Of a DNA stretch of 64,000 nucleotides, positions 33,549-41,712 are shown in pieces. A program made the position numbers and the translations under genes. The notes beneath the pieces were generated by a model, which saw nothing but the letters and a program-made list of their open reading frames with translations, searched no databases and was not told the origin of the DNA. Location of the stretch: contig CBDFKU010000020.1 of NCBI GenBank assembly GCA_965248975.1, positions 124,001 through 188,000 of the forward strand. The letters run 5' to 3'. This stretch comes from CBDFKU01 sp965248975 (GTDB lineage Bacteria > Chloroflexota > Dehalococcoidia > Lucifugimonadales > JAGWBF01). How positions within the stretch are numbered: the stretch's first letter is position 1; every line of letters begins with the position of its first letter.

Positions 33549-34148
33549 TTGAGACATTTACTGAAAGCCAGGATCCGACCATTTAAGAACCAGCGTGGCA
33601 TTACAGGACTTGAGACGGCCATCGTGCTGATCGCCTTCGTGGTGGTCTCCTCGGTCTTCGCCTTCGCCGCGCTGTCAACGGGTCTCTTCTCCGCCGACAA
33701 GTCCAAGGACACCATCAACGCGGGCCTATCGGAAGCCAGGGGTACCCTGGAGATCCGGGGCTCCGTGATAGCGAAGGAACACGCCTCTGGTGATGTCATC
33801 GACGAGATCATTTTCCAGGTCGCCAACGCCGCGGGTGGTGAGGCCGTCGACCTGACCCCCGGTGAGACCCTGATCACATACACCGATTTTGATCAGACGA
33901 CAACGCTCGCCAAGACCTGGACAACGGGTGGATTCACGGTGACCGCCCTGGGCAACGCCGACACCGATAAGCTGGTGGAACCCGGCGAGATGTACGAAAT
34001 AAAGGTCATAGGCCTGAAGAGCAAGCTTGCCACCGACCTAGTAAAGGACAAGTCCTTTACCCTCGAGGTGAAGCCTCCCCAGGGTGCGGTGGTCCACATC
34101 GATCGCAGGACTCCGGTGGTCCTGGAAACCTACATGGACCTCGGATAA
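33549..34148 (+). CDS. arlB: Archaellin 2
   Basis: A 199-residue archaellin starting at a TTG (GAGAGAG lies about 10 bases upstream). The leader MRHLLKARIRPFKNQRG is followed by ITGLETAIVLIAFVVVSSV and a head domain that closely resembles archaellin 3 (TYTDFDQTTTLAKTWTTGGF, EVKPPQGAVVHIDRRTP). The three genes in tandem suggest a filament of mixed subunits, as in many archaea. The weak start codon may lower the dose relative to archaellin 1. Confidence 0.88.
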   Translation: MRHLLKARIRPFKNQRGITGLETAIVLIAFVVVSSVFAFAALSTGLFSADKSKDTINAGLSEARGTLEIRGSVIAKEHASGDVIDEIIFQVANAAGGEAVDLTPGETLITYTDFDQTTTLAKTWTTGGFTVTALGNADTDKLVEPGEMYEIKVIGLKSKLATDLVKDKSFTLEVKPPQGAVVHIDRRTPVVLETYMDLG

Positions 34149-34207
34149 GAACCATCAGCCGAAGGCGATCTAAGGATAGATAGCAAAATGCGAGAGGAGC
34201 TAGTGAA

Positions 34208-34809
34208 ATGAGCTACAGAGAGAAAAAGATGGGGGGGGGCTGTGGCGCGACCAGCGCGGCATCACCGGACTTGAGACGGCCATTGTGCTGATAGCCTTCG
34301 TGGTGGTCTCCTCGGTGTTTGCCTTCGCGGCCTTGTCCACGGGCCTCTTCTCCGCCGACAAGTCCAAGGACACCATCAACGCGGGCCTATCGGAAGCCAG
34401 AGGCACCCTGGAGGTGCGAGGGTCCATAGTCGCCAAGTTAAACAGCACCGGTGATGTCGTCGACGAGATTATCTTCCAGGTAGCCAACGCCGCGGGCGGC
34501 GAGGCCGTCGATCTGACCCCCGGCGAGACACTGATCACCTATACCGATTTCGATCAGACGACGACCCTTGCGACGACCTGGACAACGGGTGGATTCACCG
34601 TGACTGCGCTCGGCAATGCCGACAGTGACAAACTGGTAGAACCCGGCGAGATGTACGAGGTTAAGGTCATAGGCCTGGAGAGCAAGCTTGGCACCGACCT
34701 GAAAAAGGACAAGCGCTTTACCCTCGAAGTGAAGCCCCCTCAGGGTGCGGTGGTCAACATCCAGCGCAGGACCCCGGTGGTCCTCGAAACCTACATGGAC
34801 CTCGGATAG
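34208..34809 (+). pseudogene. arlB: Archaellin 3, out of frame at a G9 tract in the leader
   Basis: The ATG at 34208 has AGGAG eight bases upstream and reads MSYREKKM into a run of nine G (34231-34239). In the present sequence this frame soon fails. The archaellin frame (LWRDQRGITGLETAIVLIAF onward to LETYMDLG) is one step away and has no start of its own before the hydrophobic helix, with a TGA just upstream. A run of ten (or seven) G would join them into MSYREKKMGGGLWRDQRG plus the mature archaellin, a normal leader. The head domain is fully intact. So the gene is either switched off by slipped-strand change, newly broken, or miscalled at the homopolymer. Confidence 0.85.
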
Positions 34810-34946
34810 TGTAAACCCAGGCGACTCAAGGCGCCAGCTGAATCGGCCACCAACGAAGGCCCCTGTCGAGCCGGCCCGGGACCAGCTAACGAGGCCCGCC
34901 GGTCCCGGGTCGGCTCATCGATACCCGAAGCATATGGAGGACGGCA

Positions 34947-36071
34947 ATGCCCACCGAAGAGAAAAGGATAGAGGGCCTGGAAAATGAGCTCAAGGTTCTG
35001 AAGGGACAAGTCAAGCAGACCTTGGTCGACCTCCGGGCCTACATGCTGCGGGAGTCCTCTCCTTTGCGAGAATCAGGTGGATTCGACAGGCCGCCCCAAG
35101 TGCCAAGGAGCGAAGTCAGCGTCAACAACACCGACTCGGGTAGTGGGGCCGGGCAACCCAACCAACAGCCGGCCGCTCCGGTACCGGCCGCTCCTCCACC
35201 CCCACCGGTCGCCCAGCAGCCTCAATATGCAGCTGCACCGCCTCCTCCGCCCCAGGTGGTCTATCAGCCGGCCCCGCCACCCATGGCTTCGCCACCGCCG
35301 GGTTACTCACAATACCACCCTGGGGAGCCTCAGCGGGAGCCTCAGCGCGAATCGAGAGAGTCTCAGCGCGAGTCACGAGAGGCAGAGCGTGAGTCTCGGG
35401 GACCTCGACCTCCGCAGGACGAGTCGGAGAGGCCTCAGAGGCGGGACCGGCGACAACGTGGGGAACAGTATTCAGAGAACGAATCCACCCGGTAGGACCG
35501 CGTGGGATATGATCGGCAGGAATCCCGCTCGGTCAGACGGGATCGAAAAGACTCCAGGCCAGAGCGCCGCCGGGATGATGATCCCCGCCAGGCCTCACAG
35601 TCCCGGCGGATGGAGGGGGATAAACACCAGATGGAGTATGAGGAAGACTTCGAGGACATTAACGACCACTGGGACGAGTATCGACCCGAGCAGATGCCAA
35701 TGTCCAGGGATCAGGTGATGGGTCCGGACAACCCTAACGTGAACATGATCTCAAACCTGGTACGGTGGGCGTTCAAGGCCAGAAGCCGCATGAGTCACGA
35801 AGCCCTCATGGACTACCTGCGACTCTATATGGCTTCCGGCAAGTATTCCGAGGAACTGAGAGATATGATCGGCTACATCTGTGACATTGTGGGAGAGAAT
35901 CCGACCTACGAGCCGGATCCTTCCCAGGAATGCGTAGACCTGATTCACCAGCTTCACGGCATCCTGGCAGGGGACAGTCATATCTCGCACCGGATGCCTC
36001 CGAAGATATCTCATAACGGACACTCTGGTGGCCAGGATCGAAAAGGACTGTATACCAATGGGAGGGGTTGA
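34947..36071 (+). pseudogene. ArlC/D/E-like archaellum protein, interrupted by an in-frame amber codon
   Basis: From the ATG at 34947 (GGAGG six bases upstream) a coiled coil (EEKRIEGLENELKVLKGQV) is followed by a proline-rich linker and an Arg/Glu/Ser-rich stretch that ends at TAG at 35493-35495. The same frame, with the same Arg/Asp/Ser composition, continues to 36071. It then reaches NPNVNMISNLVRWAFKARSR and DYLRLYMASGKYSEELRDMI, which resembles the ArlD/E domain of archaea. The GTG after the stop has no ribosome site, so one 374-codon protein with one stop is the simplest reading. ArlC/D/E form the cytoplasmic ring that links the motor to the chemotaxis system in archaea. The assignment to the family is by pattern and position. 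Confidence 0.65.
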
Positions 36072-36073
36072 GC

Positions 36074-36553
36074 GTGGAGAAGACTATTACGACTGCCCTG
36101 CTGGTTATAGCGGGCATCATAGCCGCCGTGGCACTGATCAACGCAGTGCTTCCGGCCGCCAATAAAGGCTCTGGAGCGCTGCTGATGGCCAACGCGGCCT
36201 CAGCGGACCGCATCAAGACTGACGTGGAGATTGTGTTCGCTTCCGGCAACGCCACCGGCGACGAGATCAACTTCTGGGTGAAGAACGTGGGGAGCAACGT
36301 CATCAAGCCCATAGACGAATCGGATGTGTTCGTTACTACGCCCACCATCATCAGTCGCATCCCTTACAACGCCTCGTGTACGGCGGGCTCTGCGCCCTGC
36401 TGGAAGCATGCCCTGGAAGGCGGAGCCACCGCCTGGACCTTGTCGGCAACGGTCAAAGTCAGCGTGTATCTCAGCAGCGGGACTGCCGGGCTTCATAAGA
36501 TAAAAATAGCCGTTTACAACTCGGTCAGTGCTGAGAAAGAGTTCAGTATCTAG
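36074..36553 (+). CDS. arlG: ArlG-like archaellum stator protein
   Basis: A 159-residue protein with one N-terminal membrane helix (TITTALLVIAGIIAAVALINAVLPA) and a beta-sandwich (RIKTDVEIVFASGNATGDEINFWVKNVGSNVIKP). The IxTDVEI...WVKNVGS pattern is that of ArlG/ArlF proteins, which anchor the motor on the outside of the membrane; ArlG is the better fit. The GTG at 36074 is chosen because GGGAGGGG ends 6 bases upstream; a TTG at 36068 abuts that site. Two Cys (NASCTAGSAPCWK) might form a disulfide. It follows the ArlCDE-like gene by only 2 bp. Confidence 0.75.
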   Translation: MEKTITTALLVIAGIIAAVALINAVLPAANKGSGALLMANAASADRIKTDVEIVFASGNATGDEINFWVKNVGSNVIKPIDESDVFVTTPTIISRIPYNASCTAGSAPCWKHALEGGATAWTLSATVKVSVYLSSGTAGLHKIKIAVYNSVSAEKEFSI

Positions 36554-36658
36554 GGACCCGCCATCGCGGCGACGGGGGTCCTGGGGTGCCATACGAGTGA
36601 ACGTGGAGGTCGAGTCTTTTTCAATGGGAAGCGAGGATGAACGCCGGAGGCCGACAGG

Positions 36659-37191
36659 ATGAGTGCGGTAATTTCAGGGGGATTGATCATCTCACTGTTC
36701 ATACTGGTGGCGATGCTAATCTCCAGCACTTTCCTGACCACCAGCGACACCCAGGCCACCTCGCTCAAGGAAATCTCGAAACTACGGATCGACCAGATAG
36801 GCGGCGACATATCTATTACTTCTACCATCGCTGCCAACTCGGGAGACGGGACCAACGTGACACTAGCCGTAAATAACCCCGGATCCATCGGATATGGAGA
36901 CTTCTCGCAGGTGGACGTGGTAATCGATTACACCAACACCACCGGCGATCAAGAGGTAAGGCGTCTGACCTATGTTTGCAGGCAGCTATGCGGAAACTCG
37001 GCGGATCCCGGAGACAACCAGTGGACCGTCACCAGCCTGGTCCCCGATGGTTACAGCCCCAAGATGTGGAACCCCGACGAGGTGGCAAACATGACCTTGA
37101 ACTCGTTCCCACGGTCAAGAGTGGGACGTCAGGAACGGTAGCCGTAGCCGTCCCGGGCGGGGTCTCGGACTCGGCCTACTACACCAACTAG
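36659..37191 (+). pseudogene. arlF: ArlF-like archaellum protein, frameshifted near the C-terminus
   Basis: From the ATG at 36659 (GGAGG 8 bases upstream) there is a membrane helix (SGGLIISLFILVAMLISSTF) and a beta-sandwich (SGDGTNVTLAVNNPGS, FSQVDVVIDYTNTTGDQEV) as in ArlF. The present frame ends at 37141 with SFPRSRVGRQER. In the next frame from 37099 the same bases read ELVPTVKSGTSGTVAVAVPGG and SDSAYYTN, the expected last strands, ending at 37191. One added G near 37099 joins them. The truncated product may lack the fold's final strands. Confidence 0.75.
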
Positions 37192-37235
37192 GCACACGGC
37201 ACCGGTTATCAAACTAGTGGGAGGAGGGATAGAGG

Positions 37236-37949
37236 ATGGTTGCGGAGCCAAAAGCACTGGCGACTTCTATTTCCACGGGCAGCAACGAGATAGACAAGAA
37301 GATGGGGGGCGGAATACCCATAGGCTCCCTGACCCTGGTCGAAGGGGTCTCCGACGCCGGCAAGAGCGTGCTCACCCAGCACCTTGCTCACGAAGCGGTT
37401 ACCGGCGGATTTGAGGTCGCCTACTACACCACCGAGAACACCGTCAAGAGCCTGCTCACCCAGATGGGCTCCCTTAACCTGGACGTGACTGACTACTTCC
37501 TGATGGACCGGCTCCGGATCTACCCGTTGCAGATTTCCCAAAACGATGAGAGTGGGACCGCTTTCAAGAACCTGGCCACGCACATAGATACCATTCCTCG
37601 GGCGTTCAATGTCGTAGTCATCGACTCGGTCACCAACCTGGTGACCCACAGCACAGAATCCACCATCATGGACTTCTTCATTGCTTGTAAAGACATATGT
37701 GACAACGACAGAAGCGTCTTCATGGTGGTCCACTCCTACGCATTCGACGAGCGGATGCTCATCCGTGTCAGGTCTCTGTGCGACGCCCATCTCAAGCTCC
37801 GGCTTGAGGAGATCGGCGAGAGGCTGGTCAAGATGATGGAAGTGAGCAAGGTGCGCAACGCCGAACGGACCACGGGAAACATCATCAGCTTCGACGTTGA
37901 GCCCGGGTTGGGTATGAGAATCATTCCTGTGACGAAGGCGAAAGCATAA
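37236..37949 (+). CDS. arlH: ArlH, KaiC-like ATP-binding motor regulator
   Basis: A 237-residue RecA/KaiC-like protein: Walker A GVSDAGKS (residues 37-44), Walker B with VVVIDS (Asp130), and STGSNEIDKKMGGGIPIGS, the ArlH/KaiC opening. ArlH binds ATP and docks on ArlI as part of the motor complex. The protein has no secretion-ATPase features, so this separates the cluster from Tad or type IV pilus clusters. The gene stops 2 bp before ArlI. GAGG precedes the ATG at 37236. Confidence 0.88.
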   Translation: MVAEPKALATSISTGSNEIDKKMGGGIPIGSLTLVEGVSDAGKSVLTQHLAHEAVTGGFEVAYYTTENTVKSLLTQMGSLNLDVTDYFLMDRLRIYPLQISQNDESGTAFKNLATHIDTIPRAFNVVVIDSVTNLVTHSTESTIMDFFIACKDICDNDRSVFMVVHSYAFDERMLIRVRSLCDAHLKLRLEEIGERLVKMMEVSKVRNAERTTGNIISFDVEPGLGMRIIPVTKAKA

Positions 37950-37951
37950 AG

Positions 37952-39673
37952 ATGGCAAAGCCACTTCTACCATTCGAAGTTCAGTCGGAGCATAGCCACA
38001 AGGGCGACGATTCCAAGTGCCCTGTGTTCCGCATGCTTCCCAAGGAGCTCAGAAAGGAGTCAAAGAATAAGGCCCACCTGAGGGAGTACCTGCACGCCCT
38101 GCCCATAGACAAGTTGGGTGTGCCCCAGTTCCACAAGACCCTGGACCGCAAGCTGGGGGAACTGCAGAACCCTAACCTCATATATCCCTCGGGCAAAGAG
38201 AACTTTATCCACATCTATCCCAATCCCGGCGATGCGCGGAACCACTACATAGCCATCGAGCCGGGCATGTCCGAGGACCTTGCCGGCATCAATGATGATG
38301 TGGAGATCCGGCTGGTGGACTTCGTCGGCGACCTTGACGATGGCACCATCGACGGTAAAGAGCGAGCCCAGCTCCTACTGAAGAGCTTGGACAAGGTCTG
38401 CACGGTCAGCAAGGATGGCGCCAAGCCTCAGAAAGGCACCAGCAAGGACGGCAAAGGAAAGGTGGTCCTGACTCCTAAGCAGTACGAGGCCCTGAGATAT
38501 CTGATGGTCAGGGACAAGGAAGGTATGGGCCCCCTCGAACCCATGATAACCGACCCATACATCGAGGACATAAGCTGCAGCGGGGTGGGATCCCTGTTCG
38601 TAGAGCACAAGATCTTCAAGGGTCTCAAGGCCACCGTAGCCTTCGACTCCATCGAGGAGCTGGACAGCTTCGTCATTCGGATGTCGGAGAAGATCGGCAA
38701 GCCGGTGACCTTCCGGGACCCCATCGTGGACGCTACCCTTCCCGATGGCTCCCGAATCAATATTGTCTTCGGGGGAGACCTGTCCAAGCGCGGCAGCAAC
38801 TTTACCATCCGGAAGTTCATGGCCAGCCCCATGAGCATCCTGCAGCTCGTGGCGTCAGGCGGCCTCACCTACGAGATGGCGGCGTACTTCTCCCTGACCC
38901 TGGGCCACGGTATGAACATGTTCGTCTCCGGGGAGACGGCCTCGGGTAAGACCACCCTGATGAACGCCCTTACCACCTTCATCGCACCCACCGGCAAGAT
39001 CGTCAGCATCGAGGATACCCCCGAGCTCCAGGTTCCTCACCCCAACTGGATCAGGGAGGTGGTGCGGGGCAGCACAAAGGCCTCATCGAACTCGGCGGTG
39101 ACAATGTTCGACCTGCTGAAGGCCGCCCTGAGGCAGCGGCCGAACGAGATCATCATCGGGGAGATCCGGGGGGAGGAAGGGGCCATCGCCTTCCAGGCTA
39201 TGCAGACAGGCCACGCGTGCATGGCCACCTTCCACGCCGCGTCGGTTGAGAAGCTGATCCAGAGGCTCACTGGCAACCCCATCAACGTGCCCAAGACCTA
39301 TGTCGACAACCTGAACCTGGTGGCCATCCAGAGCATGGTCAGGCTTCCCAACGGCAAAGAAGGCAGAAGGATCCTGAGCGTGAACGAGATCGTGGGGTAC
39401 GACTCCTCCAGCGACTCCTTCTCCTTCATCGAGGTGTTCCGGTGGAACCCCGCCGATGACGCCTTCGAGTTCAGCGGCTACATGAACAGCTATCTCCTGG
39501 AGGAGCGCATCGCCATGCAGAGGGGGATACCCCCTCATAAGAAAAGGACCATCTACGACGAGCTAACCAGGCGGGCCAACATTCTTAAGAAGTTACAGGA
39601 ACAGGGGAAAAACGACTTCTATGAACTCTACCAAGTCCTCTCGAAAGCGTATAGAGAAGGAGTCCTCCGATAG
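37952..39673 (+). CDS. arlI: ArlI, archaellum motor ATPase
   Basis: A 573-residue secretion/motor ATPase of the GspE family. Walker A is GETASGKTT (residues 327-335), the Asp box segment VSIEDTPELQVPHPNW follows, Walker B is NEIIIGEIRG (about residue 398), and the His box is TGHACMATFHAAS. The longer N-terminal domain (about 200 residues) is typical of ArlI, which both assembles and rotates the archaellum. It overlaps the ArlJ start by 53 bp and lies 2 bp after ArlH. It is intact. Confidence 0.92.
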   Translation: MAKPLLPFEVQSEHSHKGDDSKCPVFRMLPKELRKESKNKAHLREYLHALPIDKLGVPQFHKTLDRKLGELQNPNLIYPSGKENFIHIYPNPGDARNHYIAIEPGMSEDLAGINDDVEIRLVDFVGDLDDGTIDGKERAQLLLKSLDKVCTVSKDGAKPQKGTSKDGKGKVVLTPKQYEALRYLMVRDKEGMGPLEPMITDPYIEDISCSGVGSLFVEHKIFKGLKATVAFDSIEELDSFVIRMSEKIGKPVTFRDPIVDATLPDGSRINIVFGGDLSKRGSNFTIRKFMASPMSILQLVASGGLTYEMAAYFSLTLGHGMNMFVSGETASGKTTLMNALTTFIAPTGKIVSIEDTPELQVPHPNWIREVVRGSTKASSNSAVTMFDLLKAALRQRPNEIIIGEIRGEEGAIAFQAMQTGHACMATFHAASVEKLIQRLTGNPINVPKTYVDNLNLVAIQSMVRLPNGKEGRRILSVNEIVGYDSSSDSFSFIEVFRWNPADDAFEFSGYMNSYLLEERIAMQRGIPPHKKRTIYDELTRRANILKKLQEQGKNDFYELYQVLSKAYREGVLR

Positions 39674-41104
39674 CGTCGTACTGAGCTTCGACTTGTTCTC
39701 CAGCCTTACCTACATGTCGGCGCTAGCTATCGGGGAGACTCCAAGGGACGTGATTTTCCAGCACGTCATCCAGCAGCCGTACAAGACTGCTTCGTACTTC
39801 AAGCAGGTATACCTGCTGACGAAGAGGTTGGGGTTCGAGTACGGCCGCAGCTTCCAGCTGGTGTCCAAGAAGGCCGGGGCCTACACGGTGAAGAGCTTGC
39901 TCCTGAGGTTCGCGGGCTCCATATCCTCCGGAGAGTCCGAGCAGGAGTTCCTGGCCCAGGAGGCCAGGGTGGAGCGCGAGCAATACATCGACCAGTACCA
40001 GAGGAGCCTGGAAAGCCTTCAAAAGTGGGGCGACGCCTACGCCGCTCTCCTTGTATCGGTGTCCTTGATCGTGGTGGTGTCGATGATCTCGACGATGCTT
40101 TATGACATCGGCAACACCTTCGTCATGATGCTTACGGGGACGATGTTCTGTATGTCCCTGGGGGGGCGTGGATCATCTACAAGTCAGCTCCATACGAATT
40201 GAAAGCCTATAAAAACCATAGGGGTCCCAAAGAAAGACGGAGATCCGCCCAGTTGCTGATGATCTTTGGGCCTCTGGGCGCTCTGATGGCCTTGTACCTG
40301 GCAGCTACCTCGGGGATCGGCCTTGCCTTCCTTGCCTTCGGCCTTTCCTTGCTGCCCGCGGGAATCTACGCATATATCGACGACATGAAGGTATCTCAGC
40401 TGGACCAAGAGGCCTCCAAGTTCCTGCGGTCCATGGGCAACGTCGCCGAGTCCCTTGGCACTACCCTGTCCTCGGCCATGACGAAGATCGACCGGCGTTC
40501 CCTTGGAAGCCTTGAGCCCTACGTGAAGAGGCTCCAGTCCCGCCTCCGCAGCCGAATAACACCGAACCTATGCTGGGACAGGTTCATGGACGAGACGGGC
40601 AGCGAGCTGATCCATCGCTCCACCAGGATGTTCGTGGACGGCGTGAGCCTGGGCGGCAGCCCGGAGAGAGTGGGCGCGGTCGCCTCGGACTACGCGATGA
40701 GCATCGCCCTGTTGAGGGCGAGGCGGCACGTAACGGCCTTACCCTTCGCCTACCTGACCATCCCCCTTCATGGAGCCATGACAGGGCTGCTGATCTTCGT
40801 CCTGGAGATAATGGTTGCCTTCAACGGTAAGCTCAACACTGCCACCGAGGAGCTGTTAGCACAAGGTGGGAATTCAGCCGCGTCGATCCCCAACCTTCAC
40901 GTTTTCAACCCCCAGGACATGTCACAGACCAGCCTCATCACCATGGGCGCGGTCATAGTGCTCACGGTGGCCAACACCCTGGCGCCCAAATTCGCGACTG
41001 GAGGGCACCGGCTGAAGCTGGCGTTCTACGGCAGCATCATGTGCACCCTCACTGGGATAAACCTGATCATCATCCCTCCAGTCGCCGCGATGGTTCTCAA
41101 GTAA
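39621..41104 (+). pseudogene. arlJ: ArlJ, archaellum membrane platform protein, frameshifted at a G7 tract
   Basis: The N-terminal part (SLTYMSALAIGETPRDVIFQ, SFQLVSKKAGAYTVKSLLLRFA, and a helix VSLIVVVSMISTMLYDIG) is in frame to 40166. At a run of seven G (40160-40166) the frame is lost and stops at 40202. The other frame continues directly as AWIIYKSAPYELKAYKN and runs to 41104 with several more membrane helices, as expected of ArlJ (about 490 residues in total). One extra G would join the halves. A -1 shift on G-GGG-GGC would also give the fusion, so programmed frameshifting is possible but unproved. Confidence 0.82.
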
Positions 41105-41159
41105 ACCATGGCAGTTTCGGGCCGGAAAGACCCTTAAGTAAGTCCGAGGAGGATACGGC

Positions 41160-41648
41160 ATGGCGTTCATGAGCAAGTTCAAGAACAAGAAGGGCTCCAA
41201 AGACGAGCTAGATGATGAGATGCCAGATCTGGATTCAGATCTGGACGATGACTCCGATGAGGAGGAAGAGAAGGAAAGCGACGTCGGAAGGTTCAAGCTC
41301 AACACCGTAAAGCTGAAAAAGAACCCAGATGACTCCGCCAAGACCGAAGACGAGGAAGAAGACGCCGAAGCAGACGACGAAGCCGATGAGGCCGACGAAG
41401 ATGAAGACGACGATGAGTCGGCCGAAAATGCATCCGTCGGTGAGGCAGAGAGCCCAGACGACTCGTTGATGGACCTCTTCGAGGTTGAAGAGGTGGTAGA
41501 CCACCATCTCATCTCAATGGCTTCATGGGCGGATGAAGTGGAGGCGACGGAGTTGGCCGAGGAGCTGGATGCACTGGTCGACGAGATGCGCGAACGGTGG
41601 GGAGACGAAGACGATTACGAGCCAGAGGAAGAAAGACGGATATCATGA
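41160..41648 (+). CDS. Very acidic protein at the end of the archaellum cluster
   Basis: A 162-residue protein I do not recognise. The middle is almost all Asp and Glu (DEMPDLDSDLDDDSDEEEE, TEDEEEDAEADDEADEADED). The C-terminal third is helical (SLMDLFEVEEVVDHHLISMA, DEVEATELAEELDALVDEMR). A short basic start (SKFKNKKGSK) precedes the acidic part. GAGGAGG precedes the ATG at 41160, 55 bp after ArlJ. Its position suggests a soluble motor adaptor or a protein that contacts ArlI or the receivers, but there is no direct evidence. Confidence 0.6.
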   Translation: MAFMSKFKNKKGSKDELDDEMPDLDSDLDDDSDEEEEKESDVGRFKLNTVKLKKNPDDSAKTEDEEEDAEADDEADEADEDEDDDESAENASVGEAESPDDSLMDLFEVEEVVDHHLISMASWADEVEATELAEELDALVDEMRERWGDEDDYEPEEERRIS

Positions 41649-41712
41649 CGGCGACGTCGGATCGGTTCAGTGAGGGGACCAAGACTATGGTGAGGGAGGT
41701 CGGGAGCTAGAT

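Noticed and set aside
37085..37141. Programmed frameshift in ArlF
   Set aside because: No slippery heptamer at TTG AAC; a simple one-base loss or error is more likely.
37236..41104. Tad or type IV pilus cluster
   Set aside because: The order archaellins, ArlG/F, ArlH, ArlI, ArlJ, with a KaiC-like ArlH and a single platform protein, is that of archaella; no PilQ, TadZ or major pilin of bacterial type is seen.
32845..41104. The contig is archaeal
   Set aside because: Neighbours are LuxR, GntR, hybrid kinases, IS630 and sigma70-like promoters, with no archaeal information genes. The cluster is better explained as carried by a bacterium.
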